Origin: JABMPO01 sp964539785
Lineage (GTDB): Bacteria > Fidelibacterota > Marinisomatia > Marinisomatales > TCS56
Direction: 5' to 3'
Assembly (NCBI GenBank): GCA_964539785.1
Contig: CAZIJQ010000027.1
Span: 1-33,780 of the forward strand
DNA length: 33,780 nucleotides
Positions within the stretch are counted from its first letter, which is position 1; each line of letters begins with the position of its first letter. The notes under the pieces are model-generated. The model saw only the letters and a list, made by a program, of their open reading frames with translations. It was not told the DNA's origin and did not search any database. This document shows positions 7,614 to 16,639 of the stretch, one piece after another. The translations under genes were made by a program, and so were the position numbers.

Positions 7614-8984
7614 ATGACCGATATACCGTTACAGCCACCCCAGGTCACTGGTGGCCAAACCTTTAGCACTGTAACCGAGCAGATCAGCTCGATTACCGAG
7701 CGGAAAACACCAAAACCCTGGTATTTCGCCTTTGCTTTGTCTGTATCGGTGTTGATGATGTTGATGGGTTTATTGGCATTTCTTTTCTGGGAAGGTACCG
7801 GCATCTGGGGACTTAACAATCCGGTCGGTTGGGGCTGGGCGATTGTCAATTTTGTCTTCTGGGTTGGTATCGGTCATGCCGGCACCTTGATTTCGGCGGT
7901 CCTGTTTTTATTACGCCAAAAATGGCGCACATCAATCAATCGTTTTGCCGAAGCCATGACCTTATTTGCCGTAATCTGCGCCCTGGTTTTCCCGGCGATT
8001 CATGTGGGTCGCATCTGGGTTCTCCACTGGTTCTTCCCCGTCCCCAATCAGATGGGAATGTGGCCCAACTTCCGCAGTCCGCTCTTGTGGGACTTTTTCG
8101 CAGTTGGTACTTATTTCACCGTTTCTCTGCTGTTCTGGTTCACCGGGTTAATTCCTGACTTAGCTACTTTACGGGACCGCGCGGTATCGAAAGTTCGTAA
8201 AATTATGTTCGGAATATTGGCTTTAGGCTGGCGTGGCGGAAATCGGCAATGGCAGCATTATGAATTAGCCTATTTACTGCTGGCTGGTCTTTCAACCCCG
8301 CTGGTTTTGTCGGTCCATTCAGTCGTCAGCACCGATTTTGCCACCAGTATGGTTCCCGGCTGGCACACCACAATCTTCCCACCCTATTTTGTGGCAGGCG
8401 CGATCTTCTCCGGCTTTGCCATGGTGATGACCCTAGCTATCATCGCCCGCAAAATTTTCGGACTGGAACATTTCATTACGGTCCGGCACCTGGAAAACAT
8501 GAATAAAATCATGCTGGTGACCGGCTCAATCGTGGGTTATTCCTATGCCATGGAATTTTTCATCGCCTGGTACAGTGGCAATAATTATGAAAGCTTCGCA
8601 TTTATCAATCGGGCTTTCGGTCCCTATGCCTGGACCTATTGGACCATGATTACCTGTAACGTGGTCGTGCCGCAGTTATTCTGGTCTAAAAGATTACGCA
8701 CCAGTGTCCCGGTCATGTTTGTGGCTTCGATTCTGATCAATGTGGGCATGTGGTTCGAGCGGTTCGTCATTACCGTCACTTCACTTTCCCGCGATCACCT
8801 GCCCTCGAGCTGGGATTATTATTCACCAACCCTTTTTGATGTTGCCACCTTCATCGGCACCTTCGGATTATTCTTCACCCTGTTTCTCCTTTTTCTGCGA
8901 TTCCTGCCAATGATATCAATGTCGGAAGTGAAAGGCGTCCTGCAGGAAGCCGATCCTCATAATTATTATGAGGAGAGTAAATAA
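7614..8984 (+). CDS. actC: ACIII membrane subunit ActC (NrfD/PsrC-like)
   Basis: This 456-residue integral membrane protein has about ten transmembrane segments and the NrfD/PsrC-family layout of the quinol-binding core subunits of ACIII. Recognisable stretches include WGWAIVNFVFWVGIGHAGTL near the N-terminus and the HSVVSTDFATSMVPGWHTTI region in the middle, both typical of ActC. The C-terminal tail is hydrophilic. The gene begins one base after the actB TGA and ends just before actD, so it is within the same transcript. Proton-translocating quinol oxidation is the family role; no unusual feature was seen. Confidence 0.94.
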   Translation: MTDIPLQPPQVTGGQTFSTVTEQISSITERKTPKPWYFAFALSVSVLMMLMGLLAFLFWEGTGIWGLNNPVGWGWAIVNFVFWVGIGHAGTLISAVLFLLRQKWRTSINRFAEAMTLFAVICALVFPAIHVGRIWVLHWFFPVPNQMGMWPNFRSPLLWDFFAVGTYFTVSLLFWFTGLIPDLATLRDRAVSKVRKIMFGILALGWRGGNRQWQHYELAYLLLAGLSTPLVLSVHSVVSTDFATSMVPGWHTTIFPPYFVAGAIFSGFAMVMTLAIIARKIFGLEHFITVRHLENMNKIMLVTGSIVGYSYAMEFFIAWYSGNNYESFAFINRAFGPYAWTYWTMITCNVVVPQLFWSKRLRTSVPVMFVASILINVGMWFERFVITVTSLSRDHLPSSWDYYSPTLFDVATFIGTFGLFFTLFLLFLRFLPMISMSEVKGVLQEADPHNYYEESK

Positions 8985-8985
8985 A

Positions 8986-9528
8986 ATGGCCAAACAAACT
9001 TTGCACGGCATTCTGGCGGAATTTTCCAATCCAGCAACATTGATCAAGGCGGCGGAAAAAGTCCGTGATGCCGGTTACCAATTATTCGATTGCCACTCGC
9101 CATTTCCGATCCATGGTATGGATGCGGCTATGGGTATGAAACGCAGTAAACTTGGATTTGTGGTGGCGGTGACCGGTGGTATCGGCGCTATTCTCGGATT
9201 ACTTTTGCAATGGTGGACAGCCTCAATCGATTACCCAATTATCATTTCCGGTAAACCGCTATTCAGTTGGCAGGCTTTTATTATCGTAACTTTCGCATTG
9301 CTGGTATTGTTTGGAGCATTTGCGGCTGTATTGGGCATGTTTCATTTCAATCGGCTACCACGGTTGAACCATCCGGTTTTCTATTCGAATAATTTTAAAA
9401 AGGCATCTGATGATGGTTTCTTCATCAGCATTGAAGTCGCCGATAAACATTTCGATCCTATAAAAACGACTGCTTTCCTGAAGGAAATCGGTGGTGACAA
9501 TATTGAATTGCTGGAAGGCGACGAGTAG
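8986..9528 (+). CDS. actD: ACIII membrane subunit ActD (DUF3341)
   Basis: The product is about 180 residues with an N-terminal soluble part (residues 1-55, including the DUF3341 signature YQLFDCHSPFPIHGMD) and two transmembrane helices (about 55-80 and 95-125). It is the small ActD subunit that packs against ActC in ACIII. The ATG at 8986 is preferred over the upstream in-frame ATG at 8968 because AGGAGAG lies 8 bases before it, and because it falls after the actC stop. The final residues are hydrophilic and probably cytoplasmic. Length and motif are normal for the family. Confidence 0.92.
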   Translation: MAKQTLHGILAEFSNPATLIKAAEKVRDAGYQLFDCHSPFPIHGMDAAMGMKRSKLGFVVAVTGGIGAILGLLLQWWTASIDYPIIISGKPLFSWQAFIIVTFALLVLFGAFAAVLGMFHFNRLPRLNHPVFYSNNFKKASDDGFFISIEVADKHFDPIKTTAFLKEIGGDNIELLEGDE

Positions 9529-9532
9529 CACA

Positions 9533-10132
9533 ATGAAGTATCTGATCCAGATTGGAATACTTGCTATGGCTATCACTACCTTGATTGGCTGTAGTCGGGG
9601 GCGCACATCCGAAAAACCACCAGTCCACCTGAATCCGAATATGGATACCCAGCAGAAATACAAACCATTTCGGGAAAGCAAATTTTTCGCGGATGGATCG
9701 GCCATGCGTCAACCAGTTGATGGAACGGTAGCCCAAGGGGACCTGATGGACAATCAGGAATATTATACCGGTAAAATCGGTACGGAGACCTATGTCACCA
9801 CCAATCCCCGACCAGTTACCAAAGATTTACTATTACGAGGTCAGGAACGCTTCAATATCTACTGCACACCCTGTCATGGTCAGGTCGGCGATGGTAAAGG
9901 GATCATCATGCAGTACAAATATCCGATTCCACCCACTTCCATGCACGACGACCGTATTCGTCAAGCGGAGGATGGATATTTGTTCCATATAATTACCAAT
10001 GGCGTTCGCAATATGCCGCCTTACGATCATCAGATTCCGGTCGATGACCGCTGGGCAATTGTTGCCCACATCCGCGCCTTGCAGGACAGCCAGGATATCC
10101 AACCAGATGATATTGGGACCGTTATCAAATGA
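9533..10132 (+). CDS. actE: ACIII monohaem cytochrome c lipoprotein subunit ActE
   Basis: Starting at the ATG at 9533 the protein has 199 residues and a clear lipoprotein signal, MKYLIQIGILAMAITTLIGC, so it should be anchored on the periplasmic face. It has one haem site, CTPCH, and a probable Met ligand in NMPPYDHQIP. This matches ActE, the monohaem subunit through which ACIII hands electrons to the next carrier. An upstream in-frame ATG at 9491 lies inside actD and would spoil the signal peptide. The TGA overlaps the actF start (ATGATG), which indicates coupled translation. Confidence 0.92.
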   Translation: MKYLIQIGILAMAITTLIGCSRGRTSEKPPVHLNPNMDTQQKYKPFRESKFFADGSAMRQPVDGTVAQGDLMDNQEYYTGKIGTETYVTTNPRPVTKDLLLRGQERFNIYCTPCHGQVGDGKGIIMQYKYPIPPTSMHDDRIRQAEDGYLFHIITNGVRNMPPYDHQIPVDDRWAIVAHIRALQDSQDIQPDDIGTVIK

Positions 10133-11316
10133 TGTACGATTCCTCAACCCATCGTCTGATTGGCTCTGGTGCTATTCAGATCTGGGCATTAATCATTGGA
10201 ATCGCCGCATTGCTGCTAAGTGCTTTTGGATTGTTCACCAATGCGGAGCAATTCTATTTCTCCTATCTGACCGCTTTTGTTTACTGGTTCACTATTGCCA
10301 TCGGCGGACTGTTTTTCACCCTGCTGGGACATATCACCGGAGCAGTCTGGAGTATCGTTTTACGACGGATTGCTGAAGTGCTGGGAATGCTGCTGCTACC
10401 CCTGGCAATCCTGTTTATCCCAATCCTGTTCGGAATGCACGAGCTCTTTCACTGGAGTGATGCTGAGGCGGTTGCCCACGACGCCCTGTTGCAGAAGAAA
10501 GCCGGTTATCTAAATCTACCGTTTTTCATTATCCGAGCCGTATTTTATTTTACGCTATGGTTTTTCTTAACGCGAACACTGTATAAAAATTCTCTACAAC
10601 AAGATCATGCAACTGACGGCACCGCCCTGGCAGAAAAACTGCGCCGGATAAGCGCTCCAGGCACGATCCTGTTTGCCCTGACCCTCACTTTCGCCAGTTT
10701 CGACTGGGTCATGTCCATCGACGCCCATTGGTTTTCGACAATGTTCGGGGTTTATATTTTTTCCGGCAGCTATCTAACGGTGATTGCTTTTCTGATAATC
10801 TTGCTCCAATACTTCCGGCGACAGAGGATTTTAACCGATGTAGTCACCGGAGAACAATTCCACGATCTGGGCCGGCTGCTGTTCACCTTCGTCATTTTCT
10901 GGGCTTACATTGCCGGCGCTCAATATTTTCTGATCTGGTATGCCAACATTCCTGAAGAAACAGTCTGGTACCTCCACCGCTGGGAAGGCTCCTGGAAATC
11001 CATCAGTCTGTTTATCATTGCCTTCCATTTCGTCGTCCCATTTTTCATTTTGCTGTTTCGGGCGACCAAACGCAATCAATTGCTACTGGGAATAATAGCA
11101 GGCCTGATTCTGGTTATGCATTGGTTTGACCTGTACTGGTTGATCATGCCCAGCCTACACCCACACCAAGCGCATTTTTCCTGGATGGACGTTACCACAC
11201 TAGTTGGAATCGGCGGCATTTTTATTAGCCTGTTGATCCGGCAATTAGCCCGGCAGCCACTGGTACCGGTAGGTGATCCACGTTTGCGCGATTCGATCGA
11301 ATTTATAAATCAATGA
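10129..11316 (+). CDS. actF: ACIII membrane subunit ActF (NrfD/PsrC-like)
   Basis: This 395-residue protein with about ten hydrophobic segments is the second polytopic subunit of ACIII, paired with ActC. Typical ActF stretches are ITGAVWSIVLRRIAEVLG, FASFDWVMSIDAHWFSTMFG and HRWEGSWKSISLFIIAFHFV. It could start at either of two adjacent ATGs (10129 or 10132). It is the last gene of the operon; no actG-like gene or caa3 oxidase genes follow, and the next 326 bp hold only repeats before the convergent fixH. ActG is not universal, so its absence does not mean that the complex is incomplete. Confidence 0.93.
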   Translation: MMYDSSTHRLIGSGAIQIWALIIGIAALLLSAFGLFTNAEQFYFSYLTAFVYWFTIAIGGLFFTLLGHITGAVWSIVLRRIAEVLGMLLLPLAILFIPILFGMHELFHWSDAEAVAHDALLQKKAGYLNLPFFIIRAVFYFTLWFFLTRTLYKNSLQQDHATDGTALAEKLRRISAPGTILFALTLTFASFDWVMSIDAHWFSTMFGVYIFSGSYLTVIAFLIILLQYFRRQRILTDVVTGEQFHDLGRLLFTFVIFWAYIAGAQYFLIWYANIPEETVWYLHRWEGSWKSISLFIIAFHFVVPFFILLFRATKRNQLLLGIIAGLILVMHWFDLYWLIMPSLHPHQAHFSWMDVTTLVGIGGIFISLLIRQLARQPLVPVGDPRLRDSIEFINQ

Positions 11317-11642
11317 TGATGGCAACACAAGCAGCCCCAGTCGATTTGACCTGAGCGAATACAGGTATTCAAAAGCCCAATGTCATTTCGACAAACCCCA
11401 TTTATGGGTGAGGAGAAATCTGCAATAGCTTGGCACTTACAACCATTTTTCAGGAAATACTAACGATATGCACTTGTTAAAATTCCATCGCAGGGTGGAT
11501 TCTACTTTTGTTTATACCGTACACTATCGATGGTTGTATAAACTATTTTCACTGCAAAACTTAAGTAGATTTCTCTCCCGATTTCATCGGGAATCGAAAT
11601 GACAAATAAGGAAGTTTTGTAGGGACAACACATGTGTTGTCC
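11317..11642. other. Gene-free convergent gap between actF and fixH, filled with repeats
   Basis: No credible open frame was found here. The gap contains an inverted pair of a GTCATTTCGA...GAGAAATCT repeat (11382-11421 and 11567-11603) and most of a 30-bp perfect palindrome (11618-11647). The AT-rich interior between the repeat copies showed no recognisable RNA or gene. Confidence 0.7.
11382..11603. repeat. Inverted pair of dispersed repeats, possibly a small non-autonomous element
   Basis: The copy at 11382-11421 starts GTCATTTCGA and ends GGAGAAATCT. The copy at 11567-11603 is its inverted counterpart, starting AGATTTCTC and ending TCGAAATGAC. Each copy has its own small inner hairpin (ACCCCATTTATGGGT-like and CCCGATTTCATCGGG). 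Together they bracket 222 bp in the manner of terminal inverted repeats. No target duplication is evident, so two independent insertions of a dispersed repeat are equally possible. Confidence 0.55.
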
Positions 11643-11647
11643 CTACA
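11618..11647. repeat. 30-bp perfect palindrome containing the fixH stop codon
   Basis: TGTAGGGACAACACA is followed directly by its exact reverse complement, giving a loop-free 15+15 palindrome. The fixH stop codon (11643-11645) is inside the right arm. A related palindrome with the same GTAGGGACAAC outer arm lies at 20229-20258, right after another minus-strand gene. No T-run follows on the minus strand, so it is not a classical terminator. Confidence 0.75.
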
Positions 11648-12104
11648 ATCCAACCACCAACTCCTCCTCAAAATAATATTCAATCCCTTCCACCTGCCAG
11701 AAGATTTTGACTTTCCACAAACCCGGTACGGGCAGGTTGCTGGCTGAAATAAACTGAACACTCTCCCGGTTCAGGTTAATGGGAAACCGACGATCTAGGC
11801 GTTTGTCGGATGGTCGGAACAATTTGATTGAACCTTCCACCGCAGCCGGTTCGAACAGGGCTGGGAAGCTGATTTTCACACCGCTGGCCAGATCGAATTT
11901 CACCGTTACCGGCTGTGCCAAAGCGTTGGTGCGCGCCATACGATCAATCTGGTCTTGATAGGCCAGTTCGTCGGCATAGTAATTCTCCGAAACCAGTCCG
12001 AATGACAAAGTGCCAGTAAAAATCACGAAAGCAACATTCAGCACCATAAACACAACGATTGTAATCACCAGTACTCGTAAAAATATATTTGGTTTGTCTG
12101 CCAT
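11643..12104 (-). CDS. ccoH: cbb3 oxidase assembly protein FixH/CcoH-like
   Basis: The 153-residue protein has one N-terminal transmembrane helix (about residues 9-30) and a periplasmic domain that begins with the FixH-like run VSENYYADELAYQDQIDRM. FixH/CcoH proteins are needed for stable assembly of cbb3 oxidase and act with the CcoI copper pump. Its ATG overlaps the ccoG stop region directly, and it is the last gene of the oxidase operon. The stop codon lies inside a perfect palindrome, so the last residues may come from repeat insertion. Family assignment rests on the motif, the length and the position after ccoG. Confidence 0.87.
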   Translation of the reverse strand: MADKPNIFLRVLVITIVVFMVLNVAFVIFTGTLSFGLVSENYYADELAYQDQIDRMARTNALAQPVTVKFDLASGVKISFPALFEPAAVEGSIKLFRPSDKRLDRRFPINLNRESVQFISASNLPVPGLWKVKIFWQVEGIEYYFEEELVVGL

Positions 12105-13531
12105 TAGTTGTTCACCGGGCCGATAAAGGCCGTTTTTACAGTTTCTAATAATTCTCCGCCAGACCAGACCTGAATCTCCAGCGGTATACTGGTACCAGTC
12201 ACTACTGATCGTGGAAGATCCACGAAAAAGGCCGATTGCTTAAGATCATCTTCAGCCACGATTAATTCACTAACCATAGTAATCAATCCGCCAACCGGTT
12301 GAGTAAGACGCAATTCAATCAATTTTACCTGATAGGTTTTATTGACTACTTTGATATTGTAAAGATTGCGCAGGCCACCATCGGGTAATTCGTGGTACAA
12401 AATACCAGGAATGCGTAGAATAGTGGATTCCACCGGTGTACGGGTTACCAGCAGGACTGCTAAAAGAATCACCAGCAAACTCAACACTGCTGAATAACCT
12501 GCCATCCGGGGCGTCAGTAGTCGCTGGGTACCTTCTTTGATACCACTATACGAGGCGTAACGGATCAGTCCCTTGGGTTGGCTGACTTTAGTCATGATCG
12601 TATTACAAGCATCGATACAGGCGGTGCAATTGACGCATTCTAACTGGGTACCATTACGGATATCGATCCCCGTGGGGCAGACGGCCACGCACTGGTTGCA
12701 GTCTACGCAATCACCCAATTCGTTGTCGCCTGTTCGCTTACCTTTGCCGCGCGGTTCACCGCGGATAAAATCGTAATGGACCACCACCGAATTCTGGTCC
12801 AGCAGCACACCCTGCAGCCGGCCGTAAGGGCAGACTATCACACATACCTGTTCCCTGAACCAGGCAAATACGGCGAAAAACACGAAGCTGAAAATCACCA
12901 TGGCAGCGAAACCGCCTAAGTGATCGGTCACCAGCTCAGAGATTATCTGGAAAAGAGCATCTTTACCAATAATATAGGCCAGAAAAGTGTTGCCGATGAC
13001 AAAGGAAATAGCATAAAAAATGCCCAGCTTCGATGTTTTTTTAAATAGCTTAGTTACCGACCAAGAGGAGGCGTTCAATTTGCGCTGGGCAGCGGCATCG
13101 CCTTCGATCCAGTATTCGATTTTGCGAAAAACCATTTCCATAAATATGGTCTGTGGACAGGCCCAGCCGCAGAATAGCCGTCCGAAAACGACGGTAAATA
13201 AAACGATGAACACTACAATGGTGATAAAAGCCAGGCCGAATAAGTGTAGATCCTGGGGCCAGAATACGATACCAAAGATAAAGAATTTTCGCTCCAGGAA
13301 ATTCAGCAGCAGGATTGGCCGCCCACCGATAGTCATGAAAGGACCGCCGAAGAGCAGAGCCAGTAGTATCAGGCTGACTAATGTACGGGCGTTATAAAAT
13401 GGACCTCGGGGTTTTTTGGGGTAGACCCATATCCGTTTTCCGGACTCATCAACGGTAGCAATATGATCACGATATTCACCACGGTCTGCATCACCGGTAA
13501 TCGTCTTGCGATATTCCTGTACCGTACTCAT
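12104..13531 (-). CDS. ccoG: cbb3 oxidase accessory ferredoxin-type protein CcoG
   Basis: This 475-residue membrane protein has the RdxA/FixG/CcoG layout: transmembrane segments with RLFCGWACPQTIFMEMVFRK, two ferredoxin clusters CVDCNQCVAVCP and CVNCTACIDAC, then a last transmembrane helix and a periplasmic IgG-like tail (about residues 355-475). CcoG is known to reduce Cu(II) to Cu(I) for cbb3 maturation, using its Fe-S clusters. All cluster cysteines are present. It starts 21 bp after the ccoP stop and overlaps ccoH by one base, so it is part of the operon. Confidence 0.95.
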   Translation of the reverse strand: MSTVQEYRKTITGDADRGEYRDHIATVDESGKRIWVYPKKPRGPFYNARTLVSLILLALLFGGPFMTIGGRPILLLNFLERKFFIFGIVFWPQDLHLFGLAFITIVVFIVLFTVVFGRLFCGWACPQTIFMEMVFRKIEYWIEGDAAAQRKLNASSWSVTKLFKKTSKLGIFYAISFVIGNTFLAYIIGKDALFQIISELVTDHLGGFAAMVIFSFVFFAVFAWFREQVCVIVCPYGRLQGVLLDQNSVVVHYDFIRGEPRGKGKRTGDNELGDCVDCNQCVAVCPTGIDIRNGTQLECVNCTACIDACNTIMTKVSQPKGLIRYASYSGIKEGTQRLLTPRMAGYSAVLSLLVILLAVLLVTRTPVESTILRIPGILYHELPDGGLRNLYNIKVVNKTYQVKLIELRLTQPVGGLITMVSELIVAEDDLKQSAFFVDLPRSVVTGTSIPLEIQVWSGGELLETVKTAFIGPVNN

Positions 13532-13552
13532 TGTTCCCCGGAAATAATCGGG

Positions 13553-14332
13553 TTAATTCCGTTGGTAGATTTCGCCTTCCGGTGCCTTGGGTGTCGGCGG
13601 GTTAGTCCCTTCCATAGCATAAATGAAGCTCGCCACCTGATGGATTTTATCCTTGGATAGAGTCTTATCCCAGGGGATCATACCCTTAGCCGGCACACCA
13701 ACATTAATAGTATAAATAATATCATCCATGCTGCCGCCATGAATCCAATACTGGTCAGTCATGTTGGGACCGATCCCGCCCTGTCCCTGCTGTCCGTGGC
13801 AAACGGCGCAACTGGCCTTGAACAATTGGGCACCGGCTACCAGGCTGGCTTCATCGGTAAGGGCAGTCATGCCCGAAGGTTTGGCTGATTCCACCGGGGT
13901 TGCAGCCATCGCCACCGGTTCGAAGACTTCTGTGCTGGGAAAGGCTGCCATGAGCAGGTCCAACTGCTCCTGGGTTGCCCGTCGCTTGGCAGCTTGAATC
14001 AACTGTTCGAAGGTTACTTGATCACCAACATGGTTGCTGAATTTAGCCAGCAACCGGGGGGTGATATCCGGATCAGCAGTAATCCAAGGGGATAAATAAC
14101 CGACTGTTTGGCCTGGTTGAACGGCCTCCACATAATCGGGATTAATTTCCTTCCGGTATTCGGTAATGGTGGAATCACCGGTACCAATCACATGGAAATG
14201 GAGCATGTAAATGATCGAAAAAATAATTGAAAGAATAAACAGGTACAGCCACCAGGGCGGCAGATCATTATCCAGTTCCTTGATGCCATCATAATCGTGA
14301 TCCAGCAGCAGGTCTTTGGGAGTCGTGCTCAT
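13553..14332 (-). CDS. ccoP: cbb3 oxidase subunit III, single-haem CcoP
   Basis: The 259-residue protein opens with the CcoP N-terminal domain (DHDYDGIKELDNDLPPWWLYLF, then a transmembrane helix at about 28-48) and ends in one cytochrome c domain with CAVCH and a GMIPWDKTLS Met-ligand loop. Classical proteobacterial CcoP has two CxxCH sites; here there is only one, and the region where the first domain would stand (about 60-150) has no CxxCH. Similar single-haem forms are known in the Bacteroidetes group. The ATG overlaps the ccoQ stop in a TAATG junction. It delivers electrons from ACIII or a soluble cytochrome c to CcoO. Confidence 0.93.
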   Translation of the reverse strand: MSTTPKDLLLDHDYDGIKELDNDLPPWWLYLFILSIIFSIIYMLHFHVIGTGDSTITEYRKEINPDYVEAVQPGQTVGYLSPWITADPDITPRLLAKFSNHVGDQVTFEQLIQAAKRRATQEQLDLLMAAFPSTEVFEPVAMAATPVESAKPSGMTALTDEASLVAGAQLFKASCAVCHGQQGQGGIGPNMTDQYWIHGGSMDDIIYTINVGVPAKGMIPWDKTLSKDKIHQVASFIYAMEGTNPPTPKAPEGEIYQRN

Positions 14333-14511
14333 TATAATCCCTCCTGCTCATTGGTATTGTCCAGTGGTAATTCGCTCATGTGCTTAATATAGGGGCGTTT
14401 AATGGTCAACATCCATACGAGTACGGTGATGAAAATCGTCATGAACAAGATCAATGAAATGACCGGGTAAATTCCCATTCCGCTGGCTCCGCTAAAAATC
14501 GCTCTAAACAT
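14332..14511 (-). CDS. ccoQ: Small cbb3 oxidase subunit CcoQ-like
   Basis: A 59-residue frame starts at the ATG 14511-14509, one base after the ccoNO stop, and ends with a TAA that overlaps the ccoP ATG (TAATG). It has one transmembrane helix (about residues 15-36, PVISLILFMTIFITVLVWML) followed by a polar tail beginning TIKRPYIKHMSELPLDN. Position between ccoNO and ccoP, size and single helix are those of CcoQ, which stabilises the oxidase. Sequence similarity within CcoQ is low, so the call rests mostly on context. Confidence 0.83.
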   Translation of the reverse strand: MFRAIFSGASGMGIYPVISLILFMTIFITVLVWMLTIKRPYIKHMSELPLDNTNEQEGL

Positions 14512-14512
14512 C

Positions 14513-16630
14513 TTATTTCCCCCCTGCCTTGATGTCCGTGCCCAGCCTTTGTAAATAGGCGATTAAGGCAACGATCTGCTTATTCCGATCAATGCCAGGT
14601 ACACCTTGATTGGCCAGGTTTGCGGCGATTCCTGCGGCTTGCTTTTCCAATTCTGCATTGGCTATCTGATCAAATCCCGTCGGATAGGGAACGCCGATCT
14701 TTTGCATGGCACGAATCTTAACCGGCGTGGAATTCAGGTCGATATATTTTTCTATCAACCAGGGATAGGCAGGCATGATCGATCCCGGTGAAGTGGACTG
14801 GGGGTCAAGCATATGATTGTAATGCCAGGCATCGGGATATTTACCACCGATGCGGTGCAGGTCGGGTCCGGTGCGGCGCGAGCCCCACTGGAAGGGATGA
14901 TCGTATACGAATTCACCGGCCTTGGAATACTCACCGTAACGTTCAGTCTCGGAGCGGAAGGGTCGGATCATCTGGGAATGACAGACATAGCAGCCCTCGG
15001 AAACATAAATATCTCGACCCTGCAATTCCAGCGGCGTGTATGGTTTTACGCTGGTAATCGTGGGAATATTACTTTTAACGAGGTACATGGGCACAATTTC
15101 CACAACGCCACCGATGATTACCGCCACCGTTGCCAGGATCATGAATTGGATCGGACGACTTTCCAGAACCTGATGAGTAAATCGACCGGTTGGTTTGACT
15201 TCCGGCTCAAGCGTCGGCGCTTGATCTTCTTCATTATCCACCCACTGACCGTCCTTAACGGTCTTATATAAATTGTATACCATTATGCAGGCACCGGTTA
15301 GATAAAGCAACCCACCGGTTACCCGAAAATAATACATGGGTAGAATTTGCAACAAAGTTTCCAGAAAATTAGGATACTGGAGCATGCCGTCGGCATTGAA
15401 TTCTTTCCACATCAAGCCCTGGGTCACAGCAGCCCAATATAGCGGGATAACGTAAAAAAGGATTCCCAGTGTACCAAACCAGAAATGCACATTGGCCAAC
15501 CTTACTGAATATAGTTTGGTATTTAATAAACGGGGCAACAGCCAATACAGGATACCGAAGGTAAGAAAACCATTCCAGGCTAAAGTTCCAATATGTACAT
15601 GGGCGATGATCCAATCGGTATAATGAGCCAAAGCGTTGACATTTTTCAATGCCAGCATGGGACCTTCGAAAGTAACCATACCGTAAGCGGTTATTGCAAC
15701 CACCATAAATTTCAGGATCGGGTCCTGCCGTACCCGGTCCCAGGCGCCCCGGAGGGTAAGTAATCCATTCAACATGCCACCCCAGGAAGGTGCGATCAAC
15801 ATGATCGAAAATACCGTTCCCAGCGATTGCGCCCAGTCCGGCAGAGCAGTGTATAGCAAATGATGGGGACCGGCCCAGATATAAATGAAAATCAGGGACC
15901 AGAAATGGACTATCGACAGGCGATAGGAATACACCGGTCGATTGGCTGCTTTTGGCAGAAAATAATACATCAATCCCAGGTAGGGTGTTGTCAAAAAGAA
16001 AGCCACGGCATTATGGCCGTACCACCATTGAACTAGGGCGTCCTGAACACCGGCATAAACGGGATAGCTCTTTAAAATCGAAACGGGAATTTCTATTGAA
16101 TTAACCACATGGAGAATCGTCACTGTAAAAAAGGTAGCGAGATAAAACCAGATCGCCACATACATATGCCTTTCGCGGCGCTTTAAAATGGTGCCGATCA
16201 TATTGATTCCGAAGATCACCCAGATTACGGCAATCATTATATCGATGGGCCATTCCAGCTCGGCATATTCTTTACCGGTCGTGTTACCTAATGGCAGGGT
16301 TATAGTGGCCGCGAGAATTATCAATTGCCAACCCCAAAAATGCAGTTTGCTTAACAGATCAGAAAACATGCGCGTTTTCAACAATCTCTGGAGCGAATAA
16401 TAAACCCCCATAAAAATGCCGTTGCCAACAAAGGCAAAAATAGCCGCATTGGTATGCAGCGGTCGTAATCGGCTAAAAGTCAGCCAGGGAATATTAAAAT
16501 TGTAAATGGAACTGACCAATTGAAATGCAATTGTCACCCCCACCAGAAAGGCTACTATTCCCCAGATCACAGTCGCCTGGGCAAAATAGCGTACTATCTT
16601 ATTATCATAGTGGAATTTTTCAAGAGCCAT
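14513..16630 (-). CDS. ccoNO: Fused cbb3 oxidase subunits I and II (CcoN-CcoO)
   Basis: This 705-residue protein joins catalytic CcoN (about residues 1-470, twelve membrane helices, with motifs WWYGHNAVAFFLTTPYLGLM and HYTDWIIAHVHIGTLAWNGF around the haem b, haem b3 and CuB ligands) to the membrane-anchored monohaem cytochrome CcoO (about 500-705, CYVCHSQMIRPF and the Met-ligand loop PGSIMPAYPW). It reduces oxygen to water with proton pumping and usually has high oxygen affinity. Separate genes are usual in Proteobacteria; the fusion is common in the Bacteroidetes/FCB group. CcoS lies 9 bp upstream and CcoQ one base downstream. Confidence 0.96.
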   Translation of the reverse strand: MALEKFHYDNKIVRYFAQATVIWGIVAFLVGVTIAFQLVSSIYNFNIPWLTFSRLRPLHTNAAIFAFVGNGIFMGVYYSLQRLLKTRMFSDLLSKLHFWGWQLIILAATITLPLGNTTGKEYAELEWPIDIMIAVIWVIFGINMIGTILKRRERHMYVAIWFYLATFFTVTILHVVNSIEIPVSILKSYPVYAGVQDALVQWWYGHNAVAFFLTTPYLGLMYYFLPKAANRPVYSYRLSIVHFWSLIFIYIWAGPHHLLYTALPDWAQSLGTVFSIMLIAPSWGGMLNGLLTLRGAWDRVRQDPILKFMVVAITAYGMVTFEGPMLALKNVNALAHYTDWIIAHVHIGTLAWNGFLTFGILYWLLPRLLNTKLYSVRLANVHFWFGTLGILFYVIPLYWAAVTQGLMWKEFNADGMLQYPNFLETLLQILPMYYFRVTGGLLYLTGACIMVYNLYKTVKDGQWVDNEEDQAPTLEPEVKPTGRFTHQVLESRPIQFMILATVAVIIGGVVEIVPMYLVKSNIPTITSVKPYTPLELQGRDIYVSEGCYVCHSQMIRPFRSETERYGEYSKAGEFVYDHPFQWGSRRTGPDLHRIGGKYPDAWHYNHMLDPQSTSPGSIMPAYPWLIEKYIDLNSTPVKIRAMQKIGVPYPTGFDQIANAELEKQAAGIAANLANQGVPGIDRNKQIVALIAYLQRLGTDIKAGGK

Positions 16631-16639
16631 GCTATTCCT

